From: Favolaschia claudopus
Lineage: Eukaryota > Basidiomycota > Agaricomycetes > Agaricales > Mycenaceae
Direction of reading: 5' to 3'
DNA length: 64,000 bases
Assembly (NCBI GenBank): GCA_037176885.1
Contig: JAWWNJ010000215.1
Span: 124,001 to 188,000, forward strand
In this document: positions 33,351 through 44,293 of the stretch, one piece after another
How the letters are laid out: the number at the start of each line of letters is the position of its first letter
How positions within the stretch are numbered: the stretch's first letter is position 1
The notes under the pieces: model-generated
Databases searched by the model: none
Seen by the model: the letters and a program-made list of their open reading frames with translations, nothing else
What the model was told of the DNA's origin: nothing
Position numbers and translations under genes: made by a program

Positions 33351-33605
33351 ATTGAACGAGAATTCACTTTCCTTTTTTTCTTCGTCCTTACTGAGTTTTC
33401 TTCGCTTCCTGAGTACCATGGCTAGTAGGTGTCGAATTCAATTGAGTTTTACACATCAATGGATCCGGGTCGAGATCTCGAAAATATCTGTTGGCAGGAA
33501 TTGGCGGAATCTGGGCTGAATTGAGTTGTCGTGAGTCGACTAAGGTCAGTGTTCTTTCGAAGATATTCGCAGGCATTTGTTACTTGGAGTCTCGAAGTAT
33601 GTGCA

Positions 33606-33685
33606 GTCCTGCAACGACATCCCTGCAAACATTAAGAAATGGGGCGATGTCGTGCGGATCGTCCCGTTCGATTCGGGTGCAGGTT
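33606..33685 (+). ncRNA. tRNA-like unit 8, D arm lost
   Basis: Acceptor GTCCTGC/GCAGGTT pairs at six of seven. The T arm core CCCG-TTCGATT-CGGG is intact. The D arm is not recognisable; instead a long hairpin CGACATC/GATGTCG occupies the middle. T6 at 33,704-33,709. Confidence 0.45.
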
Positions 33686-33781
33686 TTAATCTGGCGGCGC
33701 CGATTTTTTATTTCTTCTGCGCCTTTTAACTTACTATAGTGTTCGTCGGATCCCTCAGCGCTCCAGTATCCAAATGACCAA

Positions 33782-33883
33782 GGCTTCGTAGCGCTGGTGC
33801 GCATCCGTGCAACGTATCTGCCTAGGAGTCAATGCGGCATCTCAACGGAAGTATGATCATACCCGTTCGATTCGGGGCGGGCC
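33782..33883 (+). ncRNA. tRNA-like unit 9
   Basis: D stem GCGC/GCGC, loop TGGT. Anticodon-type stem TCCGT (33,804-33,808)/ACGGA (33,845-33,849), perfect. T arm core CCCG-TTCGATT-CGGG. The acceptor stem is weak (about five pairs) and the variable region is 11 bases. T6 at 33,906-33,911. Confidence 0.5.
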
Positions 33884-34099
33884 GCTTCGAACGTGTTGTC
33901 TAGTCTTTTTTGAAATGATGTGTTCGTGCGTGCAGTAGGCAGTTTTGATTTAGGTTTGCGAGGCGGGTGGACGGGACGATACTAGATTTGCCGGGCACCG
34001 TCACTTCAGTCTTCGAGTTTGACATTGAATTTCGTACTCGCGCTGGTGATGTTTTACATAAGTTAGTGAGCCTCTCAGGAAACCAAGGAGGCGAATGGA

Positions 34100-34194
34100 T
34101 GCCTACGCGGGAAGTGCAGAATGCACGCAAAGATCCATGAGGCGTCATTATTCAACGAATCCAGACAGTGGCCCGTTCGATTCGGGAAAGGGCA
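34100..34194 (+). ncRNA. tRNA-like unit 10 (decayed 5' half)
   Basis: The T arm core CCCG-TTCGATT-CGGG is intact and the 3' acceptor strand AAGGGCA can pair at five of seven with TGCCTAC. The D arm is unclear. A T11 run lies at 34,215-34,225. Confidence 0.4.
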
Positions 34195-34293
34195 ATATAC
34201 ACGGTGCGGCTTTGTTTTTTTTTTTGTTTTTTACTAGTGCGCAGCGGGGATTGCCCAAGGACCTGGTTTGCTTATTGCTCATACAAGAACAGA

Positions 34294-34394
34294 GGTCCGT
34301 AGCGTCGGTACGCGTCTGCTTCGATTGCGGAGTACTCAATTGCTAGAGCACCAGCGAAAAGCCTGTTCGATTCGGGTACGGGCCTTCAATGGAT
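34294..34394 (+). ncRNA. tRNA-like unit 11, compact anticodon-type arm
   Basis: Acceptor GGTCCGT/ACGGGCC, all seven paired. D stem GCGT/ACGC with loop CGGT, a compensatory change against the usual GCGC/GCGC. Anticodon-type stem TCTGC (34,315-34,319)/GCGGA (34,327-34,331) closes a seven-base loop. The variable region is 39 bases. T arm GCCTG-TTCGATT-CGGGT. T6 at 34,416-34,421. Confidence 0.55.
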
Positions 34395-34644
34395 ATATAC
34401 GAAAGAATTGTGGAATTTTTTGTTACGTCGCTGAGTCGAATCCAGACCCAGGGCAGGGTGGTGCCTTAAAATGCAGGTTTATCCGTTGAAATCATTACGA
34501 ACAGGGTCGACGACGAGAAGAAACAAGAACCAAGGTGGTGGTTGGGAGCAAAGAGCTGTGACGTGATTTGATGTGATGTCACGGCTGTGATGCGCCGCAC
34601 GATGTCCGACGCAGATGCGTCTGAGTCGGTCTGATGGTGGCAAG

Positions 34645-34682
34645 CCTTCAAGCTTCAAGCTTCAAGCTTCAAGCTTCAGGTC
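34645..34682 (+). repeat. 8-bp tandem repeat AGCTTCAA
   Basis: About four units of AGCTTCAA in tandem, a simple satellite in the gene-poor region after the tRNA-like array. Confidence 0.85.
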
Positions 34683-34999
34683 CTTTGTCTAAGTCACCAT
34701 ATGCGCTCACTGTATCCTTTTATCCTCTCAAAATCCCACCTCGACCGCGGGGACTCGCAAGTTAACGATACAAGTCTGAGACAAATAATTTTGGAAACGA
34801 ATTGGAAACGAATGGCACGGCTACGGGGAAGAGCGAGCTATGTACGGTGAATGCCTTGAATGGGACTGAGCTGAAGGTAAAGTGGGTCTACACAGTGCAT
34901 TGCGTAATTTTTTTTCTCTACTAATCGACATTTCTTTTCTTTGCAGACTCTCCTCCCCATTTTCAAGCACAATGAAAGGCTGACCGGTTTACTTGGAGC

Positions 35000-35320
35000 C
35001 GTCTTTGTTGACTGCGACGTTCCTGCTCGGCAGCACTCTCATTCTACACCCCTAACCCCACTCAGTAGCCCGCCTTTCCCATATACACGCACTTCCCGCT
35101 CTCCGAGCTGGCTATCTTACACGATCGTTCTACGATCCACCTCTTTGCAAGATGAACCGCGGCATGGTCGACTCATTCTGTTGGCAATAGCAAAGCTACA
35201 GCAGACGACATACTCTAGTTCGCTATCCTTTGTCATCCACCTCACTACCCTCGCACGAGTCCATGGATGTCCTTTCCCTTTCCCAAGCCTGACGCTCCAC
35301 CTTGTCAAGAATCATGTCTC
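35000..35320 (-). repeat. Dispersed repeat, copy A (inverted relative to copy at 50.8 kb)
   Basis: On the minus strand this stretch aligns by eye over about 300 bp with 50,770-51,070 on the plus strand. Shared blocks include GAGGTGGATGAC, ATTGCCAACAG, AGAGCGGGAAGTG and CGTGCGAGGGT or its near equivalent, in the same order. A shorter related piece is at 51,620-51,720. The unit has no recognised coding content. Confidence 0.6.
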
Positions 35321-38173
35321 ATCTCAAAGTACGGAAGGTAACGAAAATACTCGGTAGCCGCTGGTCGAGAACCCTCCGCAAGCGTGGTCCCCGCCCGCAA
35401 ATACGAAGATAGACGGGCTGGGTCAGGTGGCGGTCGATGTCGAGACGGAGTTGGAGCGTCACTCGAAACGCAGTCGGATTTCTCTATCGCGGTATGTACC
35501 TCCACGCCTTGCCATATCTCGCTAAATTCTACGGCTGACACTCTGCAGTAGACGTACATGCCATGCTTTAAGCTACGCACATCCACCCTGTGCCCCCTAC
35601 ACAGAACATCACCACGCCGCTGCTGCCTATTCCCTCTGCGCCACGCTCGCTCACCCGGGTCATGCATGCCCTCGAGCTCTCCCGTGCTCGTGCTGGTCGG
35701 CGCACGTCATCTTGATATGTCCTGCGGTTCGTGGCCAGAGGCGACTCGGCAGGGGGCCATCTCTTTCCCTCTGGTTCAACGCCATCTCTCAACCGTATCA
35801 TATCCCCTCTGCTTCACCTTCACTTCCGCCCCCGCCTCGACCCCCACACCGACATACGCACCTCAAACTGGCCCGGCAGGAAGATACGTATACGTGTACA
35901 TGCATGCATGCATACCTCATCTTCAGCTATGATCTCGCCGCCGCCATGCATCCTCCTTCCTCCCTCCTCCTTTCCCCCCTGCCTCCTTCCTCAACCCACT
36001 ATGTATGATCTTTGAAAAAACGAAGCTGTTGTTTCCGTCGATATACATCCTGCTGCGGATCCAAAAAGAGGGTGATTCGCGTGGAGGAGGAGGAGGAGAA
36101 GATGCAGAGATGCAGCCAGATGCCGAAACGGTCTGCATTCCGTGCTGGCGGAGCTGGGGTCGACTACTGCGCGCGCGCCAGGGTGTGTAGGTCGTCGGCG
36201 GCGCTTCCTTCGGTCTCAGACTCGAGAGGTCGGGACTCATTGATGTGGATGGACTGGAGCTGGGAGGACGCAAATCAGGTGCGGGATAGAGGGAGAACAT
36301 GCGTGGTACCGTACGCTGCGTCTTGGAGGCGACGAGCGTCGGTCGGCATCGGTATCGTTGGGCTCAGATGTATTCCCCTTCCCCTTCTCTACACAGGGCA
36401 CCTTCTATTCATCATCGGAATCGCAATCGCAGTCGAGGCTTTTATGTCAAGTCTGTTTCCCCGATATCTATGTACACCGACAGCTTGTTCGCATTCTCGC
36501 TCGTCGACCGCATGGGTGTGTCATACATCACGAAGAGGGTGGTTGGGAGATGACGAAGAGCTTGACGCCTGTCGGGTGATGAACGCGCGCGTGCATCTCT
36601 TTCGCGGAACGAGCGGAGAGAAGTGGATGGTGGCGACAAGACTCTTGTCACCGTGGTATCAGTGGCGCGTGGTGATACAATTCGGACAGCAGGAACTTGA
36701 TGGATGGTGTACGGCGCGCGTGAGGAATCATGAATCGAGACGGAGACAAAGGGAGGCCGAAGTGGGCTGGTGTCGCGCGTACGTGTAAGCACCCTCACTC
36801 CTATATTCGTGAATTATCTTTGACGCGCCTTAGATAGATGGATGCTGCATTCATCTGTTTTGTGCCTCCAAGACCGGTGCGGCTTGCGCTCCCTTCGTAT
36901 GAGCGCTGGGAAAGACTTGTATCCGTCGCGGCTTGTTTGAGTTCTTCATGTCGAGAAGAGGAGAGGAGAGGCAAGCGGATGGGAAGGTGACTTGGTTCGT
37001 TTGCGTGCGTTGGGGGTACGGGATCCAGCGTGCGCTATGTGCGTCGGAGTCTGCGCCTGTGGTAGCTCGATGATTGGGTGGTATGGAGCATGAAGGGGAG
37101 CGAGGGGCGATTGAGAGGATGAAGTGCGACTCGGTTGCGTGAAGAGCGGTCTGAGAAAGGCGGAGGTGGTGCGAAAGGGTGGTACAGCCCACCCCCAGGC
37201 TTCAAGCGAAGGTCGAACGACCTGCGGCCACCGTCGCCCTGGATTTCATTCCACGGACCTGAAGCAGCCAGGAAGTTTCAGACGAGGATACGACCACCCA
37301 TTGCGCTTACCGCGATGACTCTTCGTCTGTTCGAAGAGCTCAGGGATTGGGGGCGTGGCGGCCGCGGGACGCCTTCGCCACTTTCGTTCCTCGTTCTCAT
37401 TGGCTATGTCTTCCATGCACGCATGGCAATGGGCGAATAGAGGATGTGAAGGAGGACCGGTCACCGCGCACGTACATACGCATGACAACGGTTGGGTTCG
37501 CTTGTCTTTTGATCAGAGCCAGGGCTTCACCGAGTTGTCGACTGGGGGATGTGCGAAACCGATCTCCCGTCTCTCCCAAGTCTGCGATGAAGAGACGTAC
37601 CTTGTCGCGTTTTTGGCGCGGGTGAAGATGTGGACGCATGAGCCTGGATGGACAGGAGACCGGAATTGTGGAGAGTGGAGCGAAGGAAGAGTGGCAAAAC
37701 ACTGGCAAGAGCAGGTAAGTGTCATACGCCGCTCTCGACCAGTTACATGGCTCACCCATAACATAGCATGCGGTGGAGATTGCGGCCTTGACCCACCCTT
37801 CATGTACCTTACCCTGTACCTGCGCGCCGTTGTCGAAACTCTTCACCCCACATCTATGAGAGCTGAAGGGGTGGGCAAGTGCCTCTGTACCGCGTGCCTA
37901 CGTCGTCCTGTCCTGTTTTTTTTTTCCAATCCTCCAAGCTCATTGTGAATCTGATCATCATCTCGGCATTCGGTCGGCAAGTGAACTGATTTGATGAACA
38001 TTTTCCTTGTTCTCAGTCGTCAACGACGACATGAACCTGCAGAAGACAATAGGAAGAACAAATGCGTAAACAAGGCCGTGTTATTGTCTGGTCGAACATA
38101 AAAGCCCGCCGTCTCGGCGTTTCCAACCCAAGTTCGCACCCCATTCTCATTCTCTCTCCATCGCCGACTCGCT
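35321..38173. other. Gene-poor region
   Basis: Many ORFs of 60-260 codons are open here on both strands because of biased base composition, but none shows domain features, splice logic or consistent frame. No gene is called. 35.9-36.0 kb is CT-rich. The region lies between dispersed repeat copy A and the F-box gene. Confidence 0.4.
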
Positions 38174-39694
38174 ATGCGTGTCTTATCTACCCCTCTACGA
38201 TTTCTGCATCACGTCCGTGGCCCGTCATTCTGGACAGTGAAGAAAATATTTCGACAGAAAGGACCACGCGAAGCAACGTGCGAAGATGGACGCCTGATCG
38301 TACCAATGGAACTCTGGGAGCAGATATTCCTCCACGTCGACGAGGAAGCATTAGTTGCTCTGGCCACTCTTTGCCGCTCGTTCAACGAGTGCTGCACCCA
38401 GCGCCTTCTTCTCCAAATGGGCATGATACGTACTGATATTGCTAAAGGAGAACTTGCCGGTATCCCTGCTCGTATACTCCCCGCTCTTCGTCGAGCGTTA
38501 TTTTTACCGCCAATAACGCACATCTCTTGCTCATTTGCGAAGGTGGATCTTCCTTCACGCCTCGGAACACTTCACGCTCTTGTCTCGCGCTCCCCTGGCC
38601 TGAAATCGTTAAGAATCAACTTCCCTCCCTTCGACGACGCCGACCCGCAGTTTGCGTCTCGCGTCCTGTGCGCTATGCTGTCGAAATCTGCCCCTACCGC
38701 CGATCTCCTCATGCTTTACCCTGACGATTGTTGTCACACGTGGGCGAGGAAGTTTCACAAAGACCTCAGCAAGCTCATAGGCCGAGACGAAACAAATGTG
38801 GCCGTTGTCCCGCGCTCACGTCTGTGGCCAATATCCCAACTCACCTCCGGAAAATCTCGCGGGTTCCGCCCCTCCATTACCATCGTCGTTCATGAGGACT
38901 TCCTCACTCGCGTCTCCATGCACACTTGGCACCCCTGGGTTCCAATGTCTTCTATTCCAATGATATCTCTATACCGCAACCTTCCGAAGCACAAACTCAC
39001 GGTTGGTATCGTCATATCTTGGGAGGCCAGACGACCTATCATCCACAACCGGAGGGGCGACCCGATACTCGGCCCCATGAGTCTACCCATCCGCCTTCCC
39101 AAAGTAACCTCGATCAGCTCCGCGACATTTCAACACCTAATTGAATTAATGGACAATACAGATCCGTATGTCGTGCGTTCATTCGGGTTTTCTCCTCGTT
39201 GCCTCCAGTACGACCGCGAAGGGTTTACGACCTTTCTACAAAAACTTTCAGAGCGCGATCCCAACATCCCAAGTGCACTCGCAATCGGTGATCCATCCTA
39301 TCACATACAGCCTTTTTCCGAGGCAGAGCTGGCACTCACAAGATCCCTTCATTGTATCCGGACTGTTCAGGTCTGTCTGTCTGTTCTTCTATCATAAATT
39401 GAATTTGGAAACTGACTACCGCTGTGTCAGTTACGGTATTCGGTCGAATACGCTTGCAGATACGAAAGTGCCGATCACTCTCGTCTTGACCGCATCCTCG
39501 AATGGCTGGCCAATTTTCCCGCTCTTTCCCGTGTGGCATTTGCTGACAGAGAATATGTCACTGGGGTTTCCGGTACTACTGAGGACGAAAGAAATCTTCT
39601 CGATCATGCCCGTTCGGTGGTCAAACAACCTGGAGTGGAGGTTTGGCTTCAGAAGATGGAACTTAGCAATATTTTTGAACGTTTTGGGGTGTAA
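38174..39694 (+). CDS. F-box protein
   Basis: Two exons close in phase: 38,174-39,370 and 39,431-39,694, coding 486 residues. Near the N-terminus (about residues 42-75) is an F-box (LIVPMELWEQIFLHVDEEAL, then ALATLCRSFNECC), the segment that in fungi binds Skp1 in SCF ubiquitin ligases. The rest has scattered Leu-rich helices without a recognised repeat and ends SNIFERFGV. Agaricomycetes have large, variable families of such F-box proteins, probably substrate receptors. An alternative reading of the first exon into the intron ends soon after at a stop, which supports the splice. Confidence 0.75.
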
Positions 39695-40525
39695 TATCTT
39701 CCTGGCTATCGATACTTTCAGATCTCGAGCACCGTCTTTCTCAACTTTTTTTTCTATCCGTGCCATGTTGGTCAACGAATTTCCGTATACCCAATCTTCT
39801 TATTGTTTTTTGCTCTTGTTCTCCATTGCTTCTTGCAGTAAATAAAAAGGTCCATGTGCGATATTTTGCAGGTGGTCGAGTGCGGCCGACATCCTGTAAC
39901 GAATTAAATGCGAGTTCTACGATTGCCATCAAGCCACGATGGGAGATTTGAAGGTGCGACGGGATCCCCATGTTGAATATAGATATTCATTCCTCTCCGC
40001 CATGACGTCCAATCCGTCATACATTATATCTACCATCTATCCAACCGCGCAATTTCCCTGCAAGGCCTGATGCCGCTCGGATATTCAAGCACGGCTCAAT
40101 CCCTTAGGCTTCAAGATTCTGAAAGAAGTGCACTGGCATTCAGTGCCATTCACTGCTCTGTACCTTGATGCTGCCTTCTGTGCGCCGAGGTTAATACGGG
40201 AAAGTTAGTCAACGACGACTTCCGGCAGCAGTATCGCGCCTCGGGTGTCTTGGAGCTCGAGCCCCTTCAACTGACAAGTGCAGACTTTGCAGGGAGATCG
40301 TGAGCCAAGACAAAAGGCGGTCACGCCGCATGATGCGTTCATCAAACCATCAGGCCGATGTTGTGCCGCGGTGCTTTTAGAACTCAACAACCGCCTGCCA
40401 AGCCATTTGCTATTTCCGAAAAACAAGCGTCTCATGCTCATTTTTGTTTCCGACAAATATCCTTGCGCTGCTACCCGTCGTCTGCTCGTCGCTCACGAGT
40501 TACACCCTGTTGATTGTCGATGAAC
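39695..40525. other. Intergenic spacer between F-box and GH7 genes
   Basis: No supported gene. It contains the downstream region of the F-box gene and the promoter of the cellulase. Confidence 0.4.
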
Positions 40526-40533
40526 TATAAAAT
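40526..40533 (+). promoter_or_regulatory. TATA box of GH7 gene
   Basis: TATAAAAT lies 161 bp upstream of the GH7 start codon at 40,694, consistent with a TATA-driven, regulated secretory enzyme gene with a leader of roughly 130 nt. The ATG at 40,532 is out of the main frame context and probably not used. Confidence 0.5.
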
Positions 40534-40693
40534 GGACCCATTATCTTCGACATTTGCTCAGTCCTCGCTCTCTCGCTGTTCTCTCCAGCTTCGCAGCAGG
40601 ATCCACGGCTTTCATCGAAAGCTTTCGGTAAGCACACACTCTTCGAAATCCTCACCTCTCCATGCCATAGTTTCGCTGATTCAAATACTAGCA

Positions 40694-42657
40694 ATGTTCC
40701 CCGCCGCATCTTTGATCTCCTTCTGCCTCCTCGCCGTCGCATACGGTCAGCAGGCCGGCACTCTGCAGGCCGAAAACCACCCTTCCCTGCCCTCGCAAAA
40801 GTGCACCGGCAGCGGATCTTGCACGACGCTGCAGACCTCCGTTGTTCTCGACGGTAACTGGCGCTGGCTCCACTCCGTTAATGGCTCCACCAACTGCTAC
40901 ACTGGCAACACCTGGGACAAGACGCTCTGCCCCGACGCCGCAACCTGCACGGCTAACTGCGCTCTCGACGGTGCGGACTACAGTGGCGTCTATGGTATCA
41001 CCACTAGCGGCAACTCTTTGACTCTCAAGTTCGTTACTGGTGTGTCGCAATTCACCTGTGTGAATCCATTCATAATAGCTGACTCGAAATCTTCAGGCGC
41101 GAACATCGGATCCCGCGTCTACCTCTTGGCGGACCAAACGCACTACCAGATGCTTCAGCTCCTTAACCAGGAGTTCACCTTCGACGTCGACATGTCCAAC
41201 CTGGGCTGCGGTCTCAACGGTGCTCTCTACCTCTCCGAGATGCCCGCGGACGGTGGTATCTCGTCGACCAACAAGGCCGGCGCTAAGTACGGAACTGGCT
41301 ACTGCGACTCCCAGTGCCCCCACGACTTGAAGTTTATTGACGGTCTGGTGAGTTTCTTCTGTCATCTGTTCGTTCGTCATTCGATTCCAATGATTTTGCA
41401 AGGCGAACAACGTCAACTGGACCGGGTCTGCGAACGATCCCAACTCTGGAGCTGGCAGTAAGTGCATCCAGTCATCGCAGTACACTCCTGAGCTAAATCA
41501 AAACTTTGAAAGCTTTCGGCACCTGCTGTAACGAGATGGATATCTGGGAAGCTAACAAGAACGCTGCGGCTGTACGAATCTCTTCACTTCCTCTGATTAT
41601 CTTAGCTCAATTGACTCTAGTACACTCCCCACGTTTGCACTTCCAACGGAAAGTGCAGCGGCAATGACTGCGGCGACGGTTCCAACCGTTACGGTGGTCT
41701 CTGCGATAAGGACGGGTGCGATTTCAACTCGTGAGTTAGATGCTTCTTTCTCCAATGGCGCCGCTTACACTCTCGGTTCTAGTTACCGCATGGGCGACCA
41801 GACTTTCCTCGGCCCCGGCAAGACCGTCGACACCAACTCCAAATTCACCGTCGTAACCCAAGTGAGCATTTTCGTCTCATCATTATCTGAGCTGTTACTG
41901 ATTCTATCTCATCATAGTTCATCACCAATAACAACAGTTCCTCCGGCACCCTCACTGAAATCCGACGCCTCTACGTTCAAAACGGCAAAGTCATCCAAAA
42001 TTCTGCCAGCAAAATCAGCGGCGTCTCCGGCAACTCCATCACCGACAGCTTCTGCAATGCGCAAAAGACGACCTTTGGCGACACCAACAGCTTCGAATCG
42101 CGCGGTGGACTCTCTGCTATGGGCAAGGCACTGGGCCGGGGCATGGTTTTGGCGTTGAGCATTTGGGACGACCATGAGGCGGGGATGTATTGGCTTGATA
42201 GCTCGTACCCGCTCAATGCTAGCATCTCAAGTCCTGGTGTTCTCCGTGGTCCGTGCTCAACGACTTCGGGTGATCCGAAGACGGTCGAGGCCAACCAGGG
42301 AAGCAACTCGGTTACTTTCTCGAACATCAAGTTTGGCGATATTGGTTCGACCTTCAGCAGCACTGGTGGCGGTGGAACTTCCAACCCTGGAAGCCCGTCT
42401 TCTACTTCAAGCTCTCCTGGTAACACTGGTTCGGTAAGTTTCCTTCCATTCCACCTTTCTTTGAAACACGACTGACGATCTTGTTTTTAGTGCGCGGCTC
42501 AGTGGGCTCAGTGTGGTGGCCAAGGATGGGTGAGTCCATCTTCGTCAGATCGCTGCTCGAACTTTCTCTGATCTTCATTCAAAAGTCGGGCGCGACGTGT
42601 TGTGCTAGCCCCTACAAGTGCACAGTCTCCAACCCCTTCTACTCCCAATGTCTTTAA
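40694..42657 (+). CDS. GH7 cellobiohydrolase with C-terminal CBM1
   Basis: Nine exons close in phase: 40,694-41,039, 41,097-41,347, 41,403-41,457, 41,513-41,571, 41,621-41,730, 41,783-41,861, 41,918-42,433, 42,491-42,529 and 42,586-42,657, coding 508 residues. A signal peptide ([18 protein letters not shown]) leads into the mature start [15 protein letters not shown]. The catalytic motif EMDIWEAN carries nucleophile Glu, assisting Asp and acid/base Glu. Many paired Cys and Trp residues match family 7. After a Gly/Ser/Thr linker a cellulose-binding module of family 1 is split over the last two introns (QCGGQGW, then CCASPYKC and YSQCL). The enzyme is secreted and releases cellobiose processively from cellulose chain ends. 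Length and architecture match CBH I. Confidence 0.95.
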
Positions 42658-43454
42658 ATTCCTCAATTTCTTTGGTACAATACATCGGGCGAAGGGGGAC
42701 TATGGCTGTCACTGAGTAGAATTGTTTAGGCGCACGCTGTCTGTTTGTAAAAATACTCCATGTTGTAGTATATAAAACATGTCTTTCACTACGTTTATCC
42801 ACGATTTCTTGTCGCATCCCTTGTTTGGCTTCTTTTGCCCTTGAGGTTCGATGGAAGCGGCCTGTTAAGTACTTATCTGTAAGCGCTCCCACGCATCCGT
42901 GTAATCTGACATGTTTCTGATTTTTTTGGCAGTACTCATTCTTGTTTTTTTTTCACTTCTTGGGTCGTGAATAGCCTGTCTGCGTATTGCAACGGATTTA
43001 CATTGAGGGACGCTTTCTTGGAGTTTGAAGTTTGCCGTCGGCATCAGCTTTCCCACGTTACTTCCATGACGTCGCGCACTGGCTTTTCACCTCCACGCTC
43101 GACGCGTCGTTCTCGCTCTTGCTAGCACCTTCTTGCTCTCGAACCACTAAGGAAGCATTGTATCTGCTTATCGTCGCGTTTTGGACAGCTTTCTCACCCG
43201 ATTCTATGAATTTCCTTGGCTGTTTCCCGGCTTTGGCTGAACTCACTGGCTCGCAAACCTCTCCCTCCTGTCGCCGTCCTTTGCGTCTGGAGCTTGTGTT
43301 CTCCCACCTGGTACATTCTACTTTTTTGATTTCTGTATAAGTCACACTCAGTCGAACAGAAATCAGGACTCGCACATGTCGAAATCTTCACTTTCTATTC
43401 AATGTACCATAGATCTCTCAACGGCGCCTCTCCCACCATCTCTGTTCGCCTTGA
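42658..43454. other. Intergenic, downstream of GH7
   Basis: No gene recognised. Several short ORFs only. Confidence 0.4.
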
Positions 43455-43698
43455 ATGCACTCTAAGAACTTCCATCATCCTCTCGGTTCAACCTTACCGT
43501 CCACCCTTACTGCCAACGAACGGCTCATCGCACTCGAGGCATTCCTGCCCACACTTCTCAAGGCACAATTCCCCTCCACGAACTACAAATTCAGAGTGCG
43601 ATTGCTATCCGTCAGGCCAAAGACCTCATCGTGCGCTCCGGGAAGCGGCAAGACTCCGGCGATGATTTTACCTGTCCTCACATATGCTTAGTGTTTTC

Positions 43699-43830
43699 CT
43701 GGCTTGGCTTGGCCCGAAAGCCATGGCTTTGGCCTGGCTTTATCTGGCTTTGGCCCAGAAATTTTGAAGCCAGAGCCGTAGGCCAACGAAAGCCAGGGCC
43801 AAGCCAAAGCCGCTGGCTTGGGCCATGGCT
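43699..43830 (+). repeat. GGCTT/AAGCC-rich hairpin element, copy 1
   Basis: About 130 bp composed almost only of GGCTTGGC, AAGCCATGGCTT and AAGCCAGAGCC variants, able to fold on itself because GGCTT and AAGCC are complementary. It contains GGCCCGAAAGCC and CCAGAAATTTTGAAGCCAGAG, closely matched in copy 2 at 44,151-44,293. It interrupts the helicase remnant. Confidence 0.75.
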
Positions 43831-44150
43831 CGCAACTAAATTTTACTTTGCTTTATTTTGTTGTGCCATGTAGGTTAACTAGCCTTATTAAAGCCCGGAG
43901 ATACAATACTCACATTATTGAGACTCGCAGAGCTCTCTGCTGATGCTCTCGCAGCAACTTTCCCTCGCCGACCGTCAGTATGACCTTCCTAATTTGGAAG
44001 TGGTACTGACTTTGTTGTCGAAATTTGTAGTTTTCCTCGGAAAATTGGCAGAAGAATGTTGGGAAAGAATTCTGTGCAGGTAATCTTTGCCTCAAAGTGT
44101 CCTCCCTTCATTAGATATGAGTTGATTTCACGTGTCAAAAGGAATACCCA

Positions 44151-44293
44151 AAGCCATGGCTTACCTGGCTTGGCTTGGCCCGGAAAATTTCAAGCCAGGA
44201 GCCAGAGCCAGACGAAGCCAGAGAAATGGCTTGGCCTGGCTTGCTCAAGCCATGGCTTGGCTTGGCTGGCTTCTGGCTTTGAGCCAGGGCCGG
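44151..44293 (+). repeat. GGCTT/AAGCC-rich hairpin element, copy 2
   Basis: About 140 bp of the same composition as copy 1, with two AAGCCATGGCTT palindromes (near 44,151 and 44,249). Shared order with copy 1: GGCTTGGCCCGG-A, then ATTTCAAGCCAGGAGCCAGAG. It could be a small foldback or MITE-like element. Confidence 0.75.

Larger units (their letters stand above)
31403..34394 (+). repeat. Array of about eleven tRNA-like repeat units
   Basis: Eleven copies of a cloverleaf-like sequence lie on the plus strand, spaced about 180-380 bp (mostly near 300). Each has a T-arm core close to CCCGTTCGATTCGGGG. Most have an upstream D-arm core close to AGCGCTGGTGCGCATCCGC 50-70 bp before it. Each is followed within about 25-45 bp by five or more T residues. 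The individual copies are listed separately. Three copies elsewhere (44.8, 52.0 and 52.4 kb) share 30-100 bp on both sides of the cloverleaf, so the repeat unit is larger than the tRNA-like core. Confidence 0.8.

Noticed and set aside
34645..34682. Possible CRISPR-like or regularly spaced array
   Set aside because: Simple 8-bp tandem repeat without spacers; the genome is eukaryotic.
35923..36300. Open reading frames of 60-260 codons in 34.9-37.9 kb, such as the 258-codon frame at 36,012-36,788
   Set aside because: No domain features, no consistent frame use with splice sites and strong compositional bias; overlapping frames on both strands are equally open.
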